Virus record (IMG/VR): IMGVR_UViG_3300042464_001105
Coordinates: 1-64,000 of that record
DNA: 64,000 nt
Strand: one strand, 5' to 3'
Origin: a virus
Shown here: piece after piece, positions 10,595-18,397 of the stretch
How the letters are laid out: each line of letters begins with the position of its first letter
Numbering within the stretch: position 1 is the stretch's first letter
Notes under the pieces: model-generated
Databases searched by the model: none
What the model saw: the letters and a program-made list of their open reading frames with translations, nothing else
What the model was told of the DNA's origin: nothing
Position numbers and translations under genes: made by a program

Positions 10595-10850
10595 CCGACC
10601 GAAGCATAATTTTCGTCCGCGGAAAAGAAATGACCGCGAGAATTCCAGTGTTGAACCTTATCCACGTCCACCAGCCGCACATAAGCTTCATGAACTAGGC
10701 TGTGGCTTGCCGCGTATGCTCCGGACATTCGCTGGCCATTCGAGCTGCGGCCAGTCGGCGGAGCTCTTCATAGACGAGCGGTGGCAGCTTCTCTGCTGCT
10801 GTAGGATCAACGGATTCGATTTGCGAAAGAATATGCTTGACTTCTGACAT
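10595..10850 (-). pseudogene. Decayed ECF-type sigma factor gene
   Basis: Reading leftward from ATG 10850, the N-terminus MSEVKHILSQIE...PLVYEELRRLAA is that of the ECF-like sigma factors common in planctomycetes (TIGR02999-like). After about 50 codons the family sequence jumps to another frame, resuming as LVHEAYVRLVDVD and WNSRGHFF. Past that point (about 10600) the homology is lost and no region-4 helix-turn-helix follows. So the gene has a frameshift and a 3' truncation and cannot make a working sigma factor. It is most likely host DNA, near the left edge of the phage-like region. Confidence 0.75.
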
Positions 10851-11328
10851 AGGCGTGCCGTATTTGGAGGGATGTTCAAATGAAGCGGGAATGCCCAAAC
10901 CGCTCGATTGTAGCAACTCGAGCACTTCATTGCGTCAGAATTCTGGCCGCTGGATGTCCAGTGTCCATAGTTGGAAACGATTGAAAAGAGTTTCATTGCG
11001 TCTGCGAAGTTGCCCATCTCCAAGGCTGTATTTCGGGGTCGTGGAACTCAGAGCAGTTGCATCGACTTCGGCTTCGAACAGTCGGAGTTTTTTCGAATTC
11101 AATCCTCACCGGTCACCCAAACGTCACCCAAACCGGAGCGACTTAGATTCTGTGCGATCCTGATTTTTGACCTTATCGATTTTTCCGGTTTTCCGGCCTG
11201 GGGTGACCACAGTTGTCAACTCTTCGCCGTCTGATAGATCGCCAAAAGGAAAAATAGCTAGCACTCGCTGGCGGCAGTTCTGACTTCATGGACGGACACA
11301 ATGAGCCGCATTTTGTATCAGGAATATC
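10851..11328. other. Intergenic stretch with no supported gene
   Basis: Reading frames here are short and have no recognisable products. An 11-bp unit, GTCACCCAAAC, is directly repeated at about 11109-11131. The right part probably holds the promoter of the gene at 11329, but no convincing -35/-10 pair stands out. Confidence 0.4.
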
Positions 11329-12570
11329 ATGCCAAGTTTTCATCTTCCTCATTTCAATGACATCGCAATTCTGCGATCGATCGAACCTAATCGCTTCCGA
11401 ATATTTCTGATGCGATTCGACACTTATCTACGCAACCAAGGATTTACCATCCCCGAGTTTGCGGTTTTTACAGATTCTGATTTGCAGTGTCTGATCGGTA
11501 TTTTTAACGCACACGACGGCTCAACTCCGGCCGACATGATCGAGGCGCTGTTCCACATAAGCGAAGTTGCCAACGACCAGGGAATGGAAGCCCTGTTGTT
11601 GGTCGTTTCCAAAACTGGCCTTGAGTTGCCTGAAGGCGATCTCACACCGGCCGACCTCGCTCTGCTGATCTGGTTGATCGATCCGGACCTGCTGCGCCGC
11701 ACGAACTGTGAACGCATTGTGGTGCGGTTTCAGTCGTTCTATTGCTTCATGAATAGCACGCTCGAAGCCCCGTTGTTCGAATTGCCGGGCGACTCCGTTC
11801 TAAAGAGGATTGAAGAACGGACCAACCAGTTCAACCGCAATCGACGGCGTTGCGGTGGCGCGGCGGTCTGGATGTACGAGTTCGGCAACGAGATTGCTTT
11901 CCTTATTCGTTTCGGTGGTTCGCTCAAGCGGGATGAAGTCATGGACAACGATATGTGCCGGCCCGACATTCGTCGCCCTGTAGACTATGACTTGGTTGTC
12001 TATAACATCGAGACAGGTGAGTTGCGCATTCGAGCCGACCTGGTCAGCGAACGTCGATTTTATTGTCGCTTGTTCAGCGAGCAACTGTTTGCAGATCCTG
12101 AATTCTTTGAGCATGGAGAGACATTCAATCTCGATGTTATCTATCGGCTTGGCGAAGACGTTCAATCGCCCGGGATGGTTTTCGGCATCAAGAAAGTTAC
12201 TTTGGTTGAAATTCAGGAGGTCCTGCTAGGTGAAAAGACGCTCCATATCACGTTTAAAAGCGAGGCGATCTTTGAAGCTTTGCGTGAGCACAACAAGCGA
12301 TTGGTTCCGAACGGACGGCTACTGAGTGCCAAGTTTAGGATAGTCCTCGAGGACGTCGGCGAAGTGATAGCGACGGTCTGCTCTGGCAACAAGATTCGAT
12401 TAAGTCGCCAAGTAGGAATCGCTGCAATCGATCGTTGGATGATTCATCACGGTATCCGAGTTCCGCAAAATGAAACCCTCAGAATGCAGGCAGCTTCGCC
12501 TCTGGCAAACCATCTCGCGAATCCCAAGCCTCAAGGCACCGATGTTTCTGTGGCGAGCAGAACTGGCTGA
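11329..12570 (+). CDS. Hypothetical protein, 413 aa
   Basis: I do not recognise this protein. ATG 11329 follows AGGAATATC, an adequate ribosome-binding site. The sequence is soluble, mixed alpha/beta and acidic, with no signal peptide or membrane segment. The first third is leucine-rich and helical; the middle (about 190-310) looks like strands alternating with charged turns. No catalytic motif stands out. Its 3' end overlaps the next gene by 29 bp in another frame, which indicates translational coupling, so the two products probably work together. It lies between a decayed host gene and a phage-like sigma gene, so it may be the left end of the phage element or a host accessory pair. Confidence 0.75.
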   Translation: MPSFHLPHFNDIAILRSIEPNRFRIFLMRFDTYLRNQGFTIPEFAVFTDSDLQCLIGIFNAHDGSTPADMIEALFHISEVANDQGMEALLLVVSKTGLELPEGDLTPADLALLIWLIDPDLLRRTNCERIVVRFQSFYCFMNSTLEAPLFELPGDSVLKRIEERTNQFNRNRRRCGGAAVWMYEFGNEIAFLIRFGGSLKRDEVMDNDMCRPDIRRPVDYDLVVYNIETGELRIRADLVSERRFYCRLFSEQLFADPEFFEHGETFNLDVIYRLGEDVQSPGMVFGIKKVTLVEIQEVLLGEKTLHITFKSEAIFEALREHNKRLVPNGRLLSAKFRIVLEDVGEVIATVCSGNKIRLSRQVGIAAIDRWMIHHGIRVPQNETLRMQAASPLANHLANPKPQGTDVSVASRTG

Positions 12571-13672
12571 AGACTGGGCGGATGGTCAGAAGCTTCTGAC
12601 GGCGACTCCTGAGCTGGCGGCATGGACGCTAGCCAGCGATGGTGTCACACCCTGCGATGTAATCGAGCACCGCGATGGCACGTTGGTGGGAATCAATCGC
12701 GTCGTCGGTGAGTCGTTCGAGGTAACTCGCGATACACAAATCGTCTGCAAGTTGAATCTGCGATCACTTGCGACGCGGATCGTGGAAGCTCTCCAAGGTC
12801 GGATCGACTACAGCTTGAACTTACCAGATGCCAATTTGCATCGCATTGGCCGGCTGCCACCACGGCTTGCTTCAGCGGCAGTCCACTTGTGTGTTCGCAG
12901 TGATGCCGAATCGCTTCTTGCGGCATCGTCTTCGCTCGCTAGCTCCTCGCAACTCGTAATCCTCGTTTCAACACTACTACATACAAACATCGATGTTGAC
13001 GCGATCGCAGTTCGCTTTAAGACCATCGTGGTTGCGCTCGATGAGCTAATCGTGGAGCGAGATGGGCGGTGGCATTGTCAGCCCCACATGCTTGACGAGC
13101 TGCGCAATCGGCTGGGCATTGGAGATACAGCTGATGTCAATTCGTTTCGGCTGGAGGGTGAAAACTACCAGATCCGCTTCTCTGGTCAACAATTTTCGCT
13201 GTCGAACTCAGTGGGCCTCTGGTATCTGCGTGAACTGTTAACTCATCCCAACCAGGTGTTTGATCCGGTTGAGCTTGAGTCAGCACGCACAGGAGTTCGC
13301 GGCCGCTCCTCGAATAGCTCAACCGGTGAATCCTTCGATGCCGAGGCAAAGCGAGAGTATGCACGAAAGCTCAGCGAAATCGATGAAGAGTTAGAGGAAG
13401 CCACTCAATTCAACGATCTAGCAAGTATGGAGCGATTGCAGTCGGATAGGGAAAAACTGATCGACCACATCTCGAAAGCGACAGGCAAAGGGGGCAAAGC
13501 ACGCGTCTCAACCGACGCATCGCGAGCGCGGAAGAACATCCGTCAGCAGGTCAATCGCGACATTGACCGTATCAGTAAATCATCTACCGAGCTGGCGGAG
13601 CATCTACGAACTGCGTTTCAGGGCGAGTCGCTGAGCTACAGGCCAACTCAAGACCCAGGCTGGCAATTCTAG
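12542..13672 (+). CDS. Winged-helix/coiled-coil regulator-like protein
   Basis: About 376 aa from ATG 12542; the frame also extends up to 12470, but starting there would lengthen the overlap with the upstream gene. The first 200 residues are unrecognised. The C-terminal half matches a module I know from the ends of actinobacterial and planctomycete regulator or ATPase proteins: a winged-helix-like segment (FRLEGENYQIRFSGQ ... GLWYLRELLTHP), a charged coiled coil (EIDEELEEATQFNDLASMER) and a basic helical tail ending in a YRP motif. In other proteins this module follows signalling or ATPase domains; here the partner seems to be the overlapping upstream gene. DNA binding is inferred. An inter-operon gap follows before the sigma gene. 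Confidence 0.7.
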   Translation: MFLWRAELAEDWADGQKLLTATPELAAWTLASDGVTPCDVIEHRDGTLVGINRVVGESFEVTRDTQIVCKLNLRSLATRIVEALQGRIDYSLNLPDANLHRIGRLPPRLASAAVHLCVRSDAESLLAASSSLASSSQLVILVSTLLHTNIDVDAIAVRFKTIVVALDELIVERDGRWHCQPHMLDELRNRLGIGDTADVNSFRLEGENYQIRFSGQQFSLSNSVGLWYLRELLTHPNQVFDPVELESARTGVRGRSSNSSTGESFDAEAKREYARKLSEIDEELEEATQFNDLASMERLQSDREKLIDHISKATGKGGKARVSTDASRARKNIRQQVNRDIDRISKSSTELAEHLRTAFQGESLSYRPTQDPGWQF

Positions 13673-13859
13673 AAAAATCTTCTCGGCTCACGCTTTGAGC
13701 CAACGACTCATGTTTTGAGTCGCCGTGACTCCGGCTGACGGATGCGACTAAGTCCGAGATAAGCCAGCCCGTGTTGTCTCTGCGAATGAACCGATTCGCA
13801 GCACGGTTCTGCTGGTGATTTTCTTGGAACAAGTCGTCCTCCCAGCCGGAGGAAGAACT

Positions 13860-14549
13860 TTGATCACACTGGAGATTCGTCAGAAAATACTCAGCCATGC
13901 TACCAAGTTGGCTGGCAAGGTCGTGTGTCGCCTCGAGCACCGCTCGGACCTCTCAAGCATGGAGCCCGAGGATATCGAGCAAGAGTTGCTGGCTTATGTT
14001 CTCGAGCATATGGACCGCTTTAATCCCGGCCGGGGCAGCATCGAGGCATTCACGACACGGCTGATGCAAAACGCAGTCGCCAAGCTGATCCGCGAGTCGA
14101 ACAAGGTGAGCTGCAATCCGCCAGAGGGTGTCGAACTGCAGTCGCTCTCCAAAACCGTAGAAGGTCCCCATCGAAAAAGCGAATCGCTGACCAAAGGGAT
14201 CGCGACTTCCGACAACGACCGCCGCCGGCAAACCGTCTCTCGGGACCCTCTTCAAGACCTCGATCTGGCTGACGCGATCGAACACCAGATTCGAACTTTG
14301 CCAGGGGTTTATCGGAAATTTGCTCGACTGCTGCAAACCTGCAACCAAGCCGAGAGTGGTTTTCGACTTGGTTGGTCTCGTCGACGAATTTCTGAAGCAA
14401 TGGGCGTAATTCGCCAGCATTTTGCGGGAGTCGAATGGGGTGAAATTGATTTTTTTCGGGACGAGGTCCGGCCAAATTGCATAGCTAGTACTGGAGAGGA
14501 TGACTTTTCGATTCACGACCACGACATCAACACGGAGAAGCCCCTGTGA
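13860..14549 (+). CDS. Sigma-70-like RNA polymerase sigma factor (phage-type)
   Basis: The best start is TTG 13860, four bases after a strong GGAGGAAG; the frame extends to 13815 but without such a site. The product is about 229 aa. Residues 30-85 look like sigma region 2: an acidic helix (MEPEDIEQELLAYVLE), then a segment with FNPGRGSIEAFTTRLMQNAVAKLIRE. The C-terminal third has a region-4-like helix-turn-helix (FRLGWSRRRISEAMGVIRQHF). The middle is long and polar. The gene heads the phage early operon and overlaps the next gene by 4 bp (GTGA). It could direct host polymerase to phage promoters; candidate targets are the repeated elements at 14458 and 32504. Confidence 0.8.
   Translation: MITLEIRQKILSHATKLAGKVVCRLEHRSDLSSMEPEDIEQELLAYVLEHMDRFNPGRGSIEAFTTRLMQNAVAKLIRESNKVSCNPPEGVELQSLSKTVEGPHRKSESLTKGIATSDNDRRRQTVSRDPLQDLDLADAIEHQIRTLPGVYRKFARLLQTCNQAESGFRLGWSRRRISEAMGVIRQHFAGVEWGEIDFFRDEVRPNCIASTGEDDFSIHDHDINTEKPL
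14458..14500 (+). promoter_or_regulatory. Repeated control element, copy 1
   Basis: This ~43-bp stretch closely matches 32504-32548. The shared core is CAAATTGCATAG, one variable base, then TAGTACTGGA; GGGACG upstream is also shared. It lies in the 3' end of the sigma gene and ends about 45 bp before the start codon at 14546. The other copy ends about 37 bp before the first gene after the terminase. Same orientation and same distance to a gene start argue for a promoter or an RNA leader, not chance. Confidence 0.6.
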
Positions 14550-14779
14550 ACTCACCCGATATCGAGACCCGCGTAAACACCTCACTCGCAGTTGGACGGT
14601 ACTTGCGTGCGTTCACTCGCTACGAAGCAGCGAGTAAGGAATTCAACGAAGCATGTTCAGCACTACGCAACCAGTTGGTCGAACCAAGCCGCTTCATCAC
14701 CAAGATCGACTTCAAGCACTACTTGGTCACCTCAGACCTGGAACGCAACTTTGAAGTCGAAGAAATCGAGCTGATCTAG
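14546..14779 (+). CDS. Small hypothetical protein, 77 aa
   Basis: Starts at GTG 14546, overlapping the sigma gene stop by 4 bp, so it is probably translationally coupled. The protein is helical and charged, with no cysteines, signal or membrane segment, and ends in an acidic tail (VEEIELI). It is the first gene after control element copy 1 and leads the nuclease/recombination operon. Function unknown. Confidence 0.7.
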   Translation: MNSPDIETRVNTSLAVGRYLRAFTRYEAASKEFNEACSALRNQLVEPSRFITKIDFKHYLVTSDLERNFEVEEIELI

Positions 14780-14829
14780 CTGCTCAAGTTCGAACTGCGA
14801 CCTCTTCATTGCCTTATGAAAGTGACACC

Positions 14830-15057
14830 GTGAATAAGCCATTACTACCAACCGAAGCCGGCTACCGTCGCTGCCTTAAGTGCAACGAAAGCTTCCATTC
14901 AAAGGGAGCTGGTAATCGGATCTGCAAGGACTGCCGAAGGATCAACGCTGCTCTCGGACCAATCTCTGAGGCCCAATTGGCGGCTCAGAGAGGCGTCAAG
15001 CGGATGAATGGAATCCCGCTCGAAGACCCCAATAGCTACGAGTCGAGCTTTTCCTGA
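14830..15057 (+). CDS. Small zinc-ribbon protein
   Basis: About 75 aa from GTG 14830; a TTG at 14809 is the alternative and neither has a strong ribosome-binding site. Two CxxC pairs (CLKCNESF and CKDCRR) spaced about 15 residues apart make one zinc ribbon in the N-terminal half. The rest is polar and has no known motif. Small zinc-ribbon proteins of this layout are common next to phage recombination genes. A nucleic-acid-binding or adaptor role is inferred. Confidence 0.65.
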   Translation: MNKPLLPTEAGYRRCLKCNESFHSKGAGNRICKDCRRINAALGPISEAQLAAQRGVKRMNGIPLEDPNSYESSFS

Positions 15058-15091
15058 TCCACCAACAACCAATCATTTGATCAAAGCACCC

Positions 15092-16138
15092 ATGTCCCAA
15101 GTCATCACCCAAACTGAAGCGAATGACAAGACGCTGCTGACCTATTCAGCGCTCAACACATTTCGCAATTGTCCCCGAAAGTACAAGAACCGCTATCTCG
15201 ACAACCTGCGGCCGCGTGAGCGTGCCGAAGCGTTGTCTTTTGGCAACGTAATCCACAGTGTCATTGAATTATGGTATCGCTCCGTCCGAGATCCGAATCG
15301 CTTGGAATTGGTTTTGAATCATCTAGACCAACAATTCCCAGATCGAAACGTTGACGACTTACAAAAGTCACTTTGGCATCTGGCTCGGGCCATGTTCACA
15401 GGGTATGCCAACCGCTATGCGACCGAAGACTTCGACATCATTGAGATTGAGAAGGAGTTTGTCGGTGAGATTCGTAATCCCGATACCGGACGCCAAAGCC
15501 AAACGTTTCGAATTGCGGGCAAGGTCGATGGAATCGTCCAGTGCCATGATGGAATGTATCTGCTCGAGCATAAGACTGCAGCAAACGTCGACGCCAATTA
15601 TCTCGACAAGCTGTGGACCGATACGCAGATTGCCCTCTATAGCCATTACCTGCGTGAGCTTGGCTATCCAATCGTCGGCGTCATTTACAACGTTCTTTTG
15701 AAATCACGTCTCAAACAAGGACGTGGTGAAACGCAAGCTGAGTACGAGGTTCGGCTTTCGGAACTAGCCGCGAAGAACAAGAGTGGCAAGTCCACAGCGA
15801 AGCGGCAGTTGCCCGAGTCGGACGAAGATTTTCAAGCACGACTAGCGGAATGGTACTCGCGACCCGATGCCTTCCATCGCGAGTTCATTTACTTGTCTGA
15901 AGATCGACTCGCCATGCTTCAAGACGAAGTTTGGGAGATCACCCAACAGTATCTCGATGCCAAGCGCCGAGGCAAGTGGCTACTAAATACGTCGAATTGC
16001 TTCTCGTACCAGAGGCCATGTGAGTACCTCAGCTTCTGCCAAAGCGGCTTCAATCCCAACGTTGCAGACAACCTCTATGAGATTGCACTGCCACACGAAG
16101 AACTCTCCCCTGTTGATTCTTACGCACCCTCGTTTTGA
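15092..16138 (+). CDS. PD-(D/E)XK nuclease with Fe-S cysteines (Cas4/RecB-like)
   Basis: Starts at ATG 15092 (348 aa). The N-terminus LTYSALNTFRNCPRKY is the usual opening of the Cas4/AddB-type PD-(D/E)XK family and supplies the first cysteine (C27). GNVIHSVIE follows, then the catalytic pair GKVDGI and LLEHKTA (D...ExK). Three cysteines near the C-terminus (NCFSYQRPCEYLSFC) complete a probable 4Fe-4S cluster. Such enzymes resect DNA ends. Its position directly upstream of a RecA-like ATPase and a DUF669-like protein indicates a phage recombination module. Confidence 0.85.
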   Translation: MSQVITQTEANDKTLLTYSALNTFRNCPRKYKNRYLDNLRPRERAEALSFGNVIHSVIELWYRSVRDPNRLELVLNHLDQQFPDRNVDDLQKSLWHLARAMFTGYANRYATEDFDIIEIEKEFVGEIRNPDTGRQSQTFRIAGKVDGIVQCHDGMYLLEHKTAANVDANYLDKLWTDTQIALYSHYLRELGYPIVGVIYNVLLKSRLKQGRGETQAEYEVRLSELAAKNKSGKSTAKRQLPESDEDFQARLAEWYSRPDAFHREFIYLSEDRLAMLQDEVWEITQQYLDAKRRGKWLLNTSNCFSYQRPCEYLSFCQSGFNPNVADNLYEIALPHEELSPVDSYAPSF

Positions 16139-16145
16139 AAGGTAA

Positions 16146-16937
16146 TTGAACAAGATGACATTAACCCTACCAACGGAAAGAACCAAGAACGTGACCGAAC
16201 TTGGGAAGCAGACAATCTTAATCTACTCGGCACCCAAGTTAGGCAAAAGTAGTTGGTCTGCCAGGTTTCCTGAGGCGATTTTCTTCGAATGCGAGCCAGG
16301 CCTAAATCACCTCGAGGTATTCAAGGTCCCTACCTACAAGTGGGAGGACTTCCTCGATGCTTGCAAGCTCATTGCCAAAGGGGACCACCCGTTCAATACG
16401 ATCGTTATCGATACCGTCGACAACGCTTTCAAAATGTGCAGCGAGCATGTTTGTGGCAAGCATGGGATCGATTATGAAGGGGACCTCGGCCATGGAAAAG
16501 GCTGGGCTTTGGTCAAAAACGAGTGGCACCGGGTGTTAACTCGACTGGCAAGCCTTCCCTACGGTTTGATTCTCATCTCCCACGCTCAGGACAAGACTAT
16601 CGAGACGCGGACCGGTGAATACACCAAGACCCAACCGAGTCTTCCGGATCGTGCCCGAAACGTTGTTTTGGGACTAGTCGACATCATCCTCTTCGGTGAT
16701 TCGATTCCAAAGAAAGATACCGCAGGCAATGTGACTATTGAACGTGTGCTGCGCACCAAACCGCATCCAACCTACGAAGCGGGCGATCGCACTGGCCGCT
16801 TACCTGACATTCTACCTCTTGATTACGACGCCTTTGTAAAGGCATTCAATTCACCCGTTCGAGGCCAGCAAACCGGCAATGGCAGCGAAGCGAATTGTTC
16901 TTTGCCGGCAAGTACCCCTATTGGAAAGGTCAAGTAA
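16146..16937 (+). CDS. RecA-like phage ATPase (AAA_24 / Sak4-like)
   Basis: About 263 aa from TTG 16146, or 260 from ATG 16155; AAAGG at 16138 fits either. Walker A is SAPKLGKSS near residue 30 and Walker B is TIVIDT near 82. These and the overall size fit the AAA_24 phage nucleotide-binding family, which includes Sak4-type single-strand annealing/recombination proteins. The C-terminal 30 residues are polar and probably disordered. It overlaps the next start (TAATG), and the nuclease upstream is its likely partner in recombination. Confidence 0.85.
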   Translation: MNKMTLTLPTERTKNVTELGKQTILIYSAPKLGKSSWSARFPEAIFFECEPGLNHLEVFKVPTYKWEDFLDACKLIAKGDHPFNTIVIDTVDNAFKMCSEHVCGKHGIDYEGDLGHGKGWALVKNEWHRVLTRLASLPYGLILISHAQDKTIETRTGEYTKTQPSLPDRARNVVLGLVDIILFGDSIPKKDTAGNVTIERVLRTKPHPTYEAGDRTGRLPDILPLDYDAFVKAFNSPVRGQQTGNGSEANCSLPASTPIGKVK

Positions 16938-17392
16938 TGAGCGAATACGAAAGTTATGAATGCGACAGCGTCGATCTCACATCCTTTGACGATGAGTTCG
17001 CATCAGTGGAGGCTCCAAGCCAGGAGGATGTCCCCGATGGCAAGTATCAAGTCCGCATCGACTCGGTGCGACTCGAGCACAGCCAGAAAGGCGATCCGAT
17101 GATCAAGTGGGGTTTGGTAATTCTATCGGGATCCCACGCGGGCCGTCGAATCTTCAAAAATTCCGTGATTACCGCAGCATCATTGCCGTTTGTCAAAGGA
17201 GATCTGAAGACTCTGGGCTTGGTACTAACGAAGTTCAGCGAGTTGGCTGGACGCCTCGAGGAGTTGCTGGATGTGACTCTGGAGCTAACCAAGCGCACCA
17301 AGGGTGAGTACTCCAACGTGTATTTCAATCGTCGGATCCAAATTGCGATTACTACGACGAGTCATCGTGTGGATACCGGCCTTCCGTTCTAG
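16937..17392 (+). CDS. DUF669-like phage ssDNA-binding candidate
   Basis: Starts at ATG 16937, one base into the preceding stop codon (151 aa). The body (VPDGKYQVRIDSV ... IKWGLVIL ... GRRIFKNSVI) has the look of DUF669-type phage proteins, which follow Sak4/AAA_24 ATPases and are thought to act as single-stranded DNA-binding partners. The N-terminal 35 residues are acidic. No acidic SSB-type C-terminal tip is present. The assignment rests on layout plus partial pattern match. Confidence 0.7.
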   Translation: MSEYESYECDSVDLTSFDDEFASVEAPSQEDVPDGKYQVRIDSVRLEHSQKGDPMIKWGLVILSGSHAGRRIFKNSVITAASLPFVKGDLKTLGLVLTKFSELAGRLEELLDVTLELTKRTKGEYSNVYFNRRIQIAITTTSHRVDTGLPF

Positions 17393-17491
17393 CGAATGAG
17401 GTTGACTTAGAATTCTTGCGTTTCAATTGATGCAGGGGTGCGACCCGAACGACGGGGAGAACAAGTCGTGACCGCCGGAGAGTCGGCATAC

Positions 17492-17554
17492 GGATCGGCG
17501 GCGTGGTGGGACACGCAAGTTGAGCAAAGGCAGGTTCGAATCCTGCTCGATCCT
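17492..17554 (+). ncRNA. tRNA-like element lacking an anticodon arm
   Basis: A 7-bp acceptor stem (GGATCGG at 17492 with TCGATCC at 17547, one G-U pair) encloses a D-arm-like hairpin (GCGT/ACGC with an 8-nt loop, 17501-17516) and a textbook T arm (GCAGG, TTCGAAT, CCTGC, 17530-17546). Only 13 nt lie between D and T arms, against about 23 in a normal tRNA, and they do not fold into an anticodon stem. It therefore cannot be a standard tRNA. It sits 34 bp upstream of the next start codon, so it may be a regulatory tRNA mimic, a processing signal or a tRNA relic. Confidence 0.5.
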
Positions 17555-17587
17555 TTTCAGCAAGGTCTAGATTTGGAGGTATCAAGT

Positions 17588-18388
17588 TTGGAGATCAACG
17601 CAACCATTATCGCTAAAGGAGCCCCAAATCGCTGTTCAGACGGAAGCACAACGATGTGTGCGATAGGTGTATCAGAAGAACTCGGATTGATTCGATTGTA
17701 TCCCCTCAGCGTATCTGATGATCGCTTGCTAAAGGTTTGGTCAAAGGTACGCGTAAGATCGCAGAAGGACAATCGAAATGAATCATGGAAAGTCATGGAA
17801 TCACACTTCGAAGGATTGATTGAATCGCGAAACGAGAAGATAGATTTACTCGATGCATGCATACTGCGTTCTGGTACAGTTGATCCGATCGATTATCAAA
17901 ACAAACATCGACGTAGCATTTGCGTCGTGAAAGTCGAAGGTCGGCTTGGCGGCTCCATCGAAGCGAGGCCCGACTACGAACATCACCTTCAATCTTCAGT
18001 TAACGATTCCTGGGTATTGCCACAAAACGCTTTTCCGTTTAAGCCGTACTTGCACTGGACGAGCGCTCAAGGCGCCCAGCACAAGACTCACTTAGTCGGT
18101 CAAGAAGTGTATTACGCATTGCATAAAAACGCGAACTCACCGTTCCGCATTTTTGAAAACATGTCGATTGGTAATCCTGATTTTGTGCATTGGATCGTTC
18201 TAGGAAACATGAAGGACCGGCGTAACGTGTGGGTCGCGGCACATTTACACAGACTAAAAGCCACCATGCAACCAACATTGCCATTCACGGTGGATGATCG
18301 CAAGAGTGACGCTTGGCCATACCTGTCCCAAGAGAAATGCAACTCTCAGAAATCCGGTCGACAGATGCAATTCAACTTCTGCACTTAA
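17588..18388 (+). CDS. Conserved phage hypothetical protein, 266 aa
   Basis: The start is TTG 17588, seven bases after GGAGGT; the frame runs further upstream, but through the tRNA-like element and without a ribosome site. The N-terminal half (TTMCAIGVSEELGLIRLYPL ... WSKVRVR ... NESWKV) fits a phage/host family whose members share a 'CxxG...G..IRLYP' pattern; I know no biochemical role for it. There is no signal, membrane segment or zinc site. It lies between the recombination genes and a ParB-like gene in the same direction. Function unknown. Confidence 0.7.
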   Translation: MEINATIIAKGAPNRCSDGSTTMCAIGVSEELGLIRLYPLSVSDDRLLKVWSKVRVRSQKDNRNESWKVMESHFEGLIESRNEKIDLLDACILRSGTVDPIDYQNKHRRSICVVKVEGRLGGSIEARPDYEHHLQSSVNDSWVLPQNAFPFKPYLHWTSAQGAQHKTHLVGQEVYYALHKNANSPFRIFENMSIGNPDFVHWIVLGNMKDRRNVWVAAHLHRLKATMQPTLPFTVDDRKSDAWPYLSQEKCNSQKSGRQMQFNFCT

Positions 18389-18397
18389 GGAGAGAAA

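Noticed and set aside
10264-10728. Intact 154-aa leftward gene
   Set aside because: It holds only a middle piece of an ECF sigma factor fused by frame to unrelated sequence; treated as part of a pseudogene.
17492-17554. Ordinary tRNA gene
   Set aside because: The anticodon arm is missing, with only 13 nt between the D and T arms, so it cannot decode.
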